Below are positions 63,155-64,000 of a stretch of DNA of 64,000 nucleotides, in pieces. The stretch's first letter is position 1. Every line of letters starts with the position of its first letter. The DNA lies in assembly GCA_963712835.1 (NCBI GenBank), contig CAVQJJ010000002.1, positions 930,001-994,000 of the forward strand, read 5' to 3'. The notes below the pieces were generated by a model, which had not been told where the DNA came from, did no database searches, and was given only the letters and a program-made list of their open reading frames with translations. The translations under genes were made by a program, and so were the position numbers. Origin of the DNA: DATARH01 sp963712835 (GTDB lineage Bacteria > Pseudomonadota > Alphaproteobacteria > ATCC43930 > CGMCC-115725).

Positions 63155-64000
63155 CTAATGGAATATTGGCATCACCTTCTCGCAGAGGAGCTGAAGCGAC
63201 TTCATGACCCGCTGATGCGGGATTTTGGTGCCGCAGTTCATCTCCGCGAGGATGCCGTCGAGGCCCAGCGTCTCCTTGAGGCCCATTAGCCGATCGGCGA
63301 CGCGTTCAGGCGAGCCGATGATCAGCTTTTCGCGCAGCGCGTCCTCGTAGGTGATCTCCTGCAGCCGCCTGCCGCGCGCCGCGCGATCCTCGACCGCGCG
63401 CACACCGGCGCGCGTGGCCGAGTCCTCAAGCCGCTCGCCGAGATAGCGATAGAAATACATGATGCTTTCTTCCGGCTCCTCGATCGCCTGCTTGTCGGTC
63501 TCGGCAACGTAGACCGGCGCGCGCAGGAAGACTTGGCCCTCGCCGGGATGGCCGGCCTCCTTCCATGCCTTGCGGTAGGCGTCGATGTTGGGCCCAAGCT
63601 CCTCGATCGTGCCGAGGCGCACCGCGACAAACACCGCATGTCCGAGCTTGGCGATCTGTGGGAAGGTGTCGGCGCTGTTGGCGGCGATGCGGATCTCCGG
63701 CCACGGCTTCTGATACGGCTTCGGGGTCAGCGCGACATTGTCGAAGCTGTAGTATTTGCCCTTGTACGAGAAGCGCGGCTCGGTCCACGCGCGCTTCAAA
63801 ATCTCCAGCGTCTCGGCGAAGCGCTCGCGGCTTTCGCCGTAAGGAACGCCATAGGCCTCGTAGGTGCGCGGGAACCCGCTGCGCCCCACGCCGAAGATCA
63901 GCCGGCCATGGCTGATCTGGTCGACGGTCGCGGCCTCTTCCGCGAGGCGAAGCGGATGGCACAGCGGCAGCACCTGAACGCCGGTGCCGATCTTCATGCG
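63155..64000 (-). CDS. LLM-class oxidoreductase, 5' end beyond the window
   Basis: The visible C-terminal about 280 residues show the luciferase-like barrel: GTGVQVLPLCHPLRLAEEAATVD, RLIFGVGRSGFPRTYEAYG, a lid region ARGRRLQEITYEDA and GSPERVADRLMGLKETLGLDG. The frame is open to the edge, and the Met at 63997 is probably internal, so the gene is partial. It may use FMNH2 or F420H2; proximity to the F420 locus is suggestive only. Confidence 0.82.
   Translation of the reverse strand, partial: RMKIGTGVQVLPLCHPLRLAEEAATVDQISHGRLIFGVGRSGFPRTYEAYGVPYGESRERFAETLEILKRAWTEPRFSYKGKYYSFDNVALTPKPYQKPWPEIRIAANSADTFPQIAKLGHAVFVAVRLGTIEELGPNIDAYRKAWKEAGHPGEGQVFLRAPVYVAETDKQAIEEPEESIMYFYRYLGERLEDSATRAGVRAVEDRAARGRRLQEITYEDALREKLIIGSPERVADRLMGLKETLGLDGILAEMNCGTKIPHQRVMKSLQLLCEKVMPIFH

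Noticed and set aside
62903..63289. Plus-strand 128-codon frame before the LLM gene
   Set aside because: It crosses the 3' end of the LLM gene on the opposite strand and lacks a ribosome-binding site; the small minus-strand peptide is the better candidate here.

Overview
This is a high-GC chromosomal segment of an alphaproteobacterium, probably a free-living, metabolically versatile soil or rhizosphere type related to Rhodospirillales or Hyphomicrobiales. The placement rests on alphaproteobacterial gene types and orders: argH-lptM-lysA followed by a TIGR02302/DUF4175 protein; a block with aroQ-accB-accC-aat on one strand facing NDUFA12, mlaD and DUF2155 genes on the other; ftsEX with ydcF and plsC; and a roughly 1230-residue class II ribonucleotide reductase. 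No tRNA, rRNA, CRISPR array, phage or complete insertion sequence was seen.

Layout. 1-5.2 kb: small lipoprotein, AsmA protein, ACT and NUDIX proteins, gluQ, an esterase and a REP-like palindromic patch. 5.2-12.5 kb: thioredoxin-like protein, argH-lptM-lysA, a large DUF4175 membrane protein, a DUF882 (M15-like) peptidase and a zinc-ribbon DUF3426 protein. 12.8-17.6 kb: a complete branched-chain-amino-acid-type ABC importer (livGFHMK) ended by a strong hairpin. 17.7-20.6 kb: ftsE-ftsX-ydcF-plsC, all translationally coupled. 21.7-31.7 kb: a short class II ribonucleotide reductase, an AT-richer gene that I read as a proteasome-like N-terminal-nucleophile hydrolase, an adenylate/guanylate cyclase, PPK2, a nitroreductase, a frameshifted sulfurtransferase, an orphan GlnQ-like ATPase and pyrF.

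32-42.6 kb: a form II CO-dehydrogenase-like molybdenum hydroxylase locus (coxG, coxSLM, then coxD, coxE, two XdhC halves and a molybdopterin/MocA-type fusion). A decayed VapBC toxin-antitoxin pair and a small secreted CHRD-like protein lie inside this locus. 43-49.4 kb: housekeeping genes (GST, aroQ, accBC, aat, DUF2155, mlaD, NDUFA12). 49.5-53.4 kb: the long class II ribonucleotide reductase, preceded by two NrdR-box-like sites and carrying a one-base frameshift. 53.7-54.3 kb: a MazEF-like module with a palindromic operator.

54.4-61.2 kb is the most unusual region: a compact coenzyme F420 locus. It has an LLM-class oxidoreductase, a homologue of F420-dependent glucose-6-phosphate dehydrogenase that keeps the cofactor and phosphate-binding residues, and then cofE, cofD, cofC and a fused FO synthase (fbiC). 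A further LLM-family oxidoreductase runs off the right edge. Together these genes could make F420, reduce it with a sugar phosphate and supply it to LLM-type reductases.

Three lesions are visible at single-base level: an extra T in the long nrdJ, an extra A in the sulfurtransferase, and a stop codon plus an active-site change in vapC.
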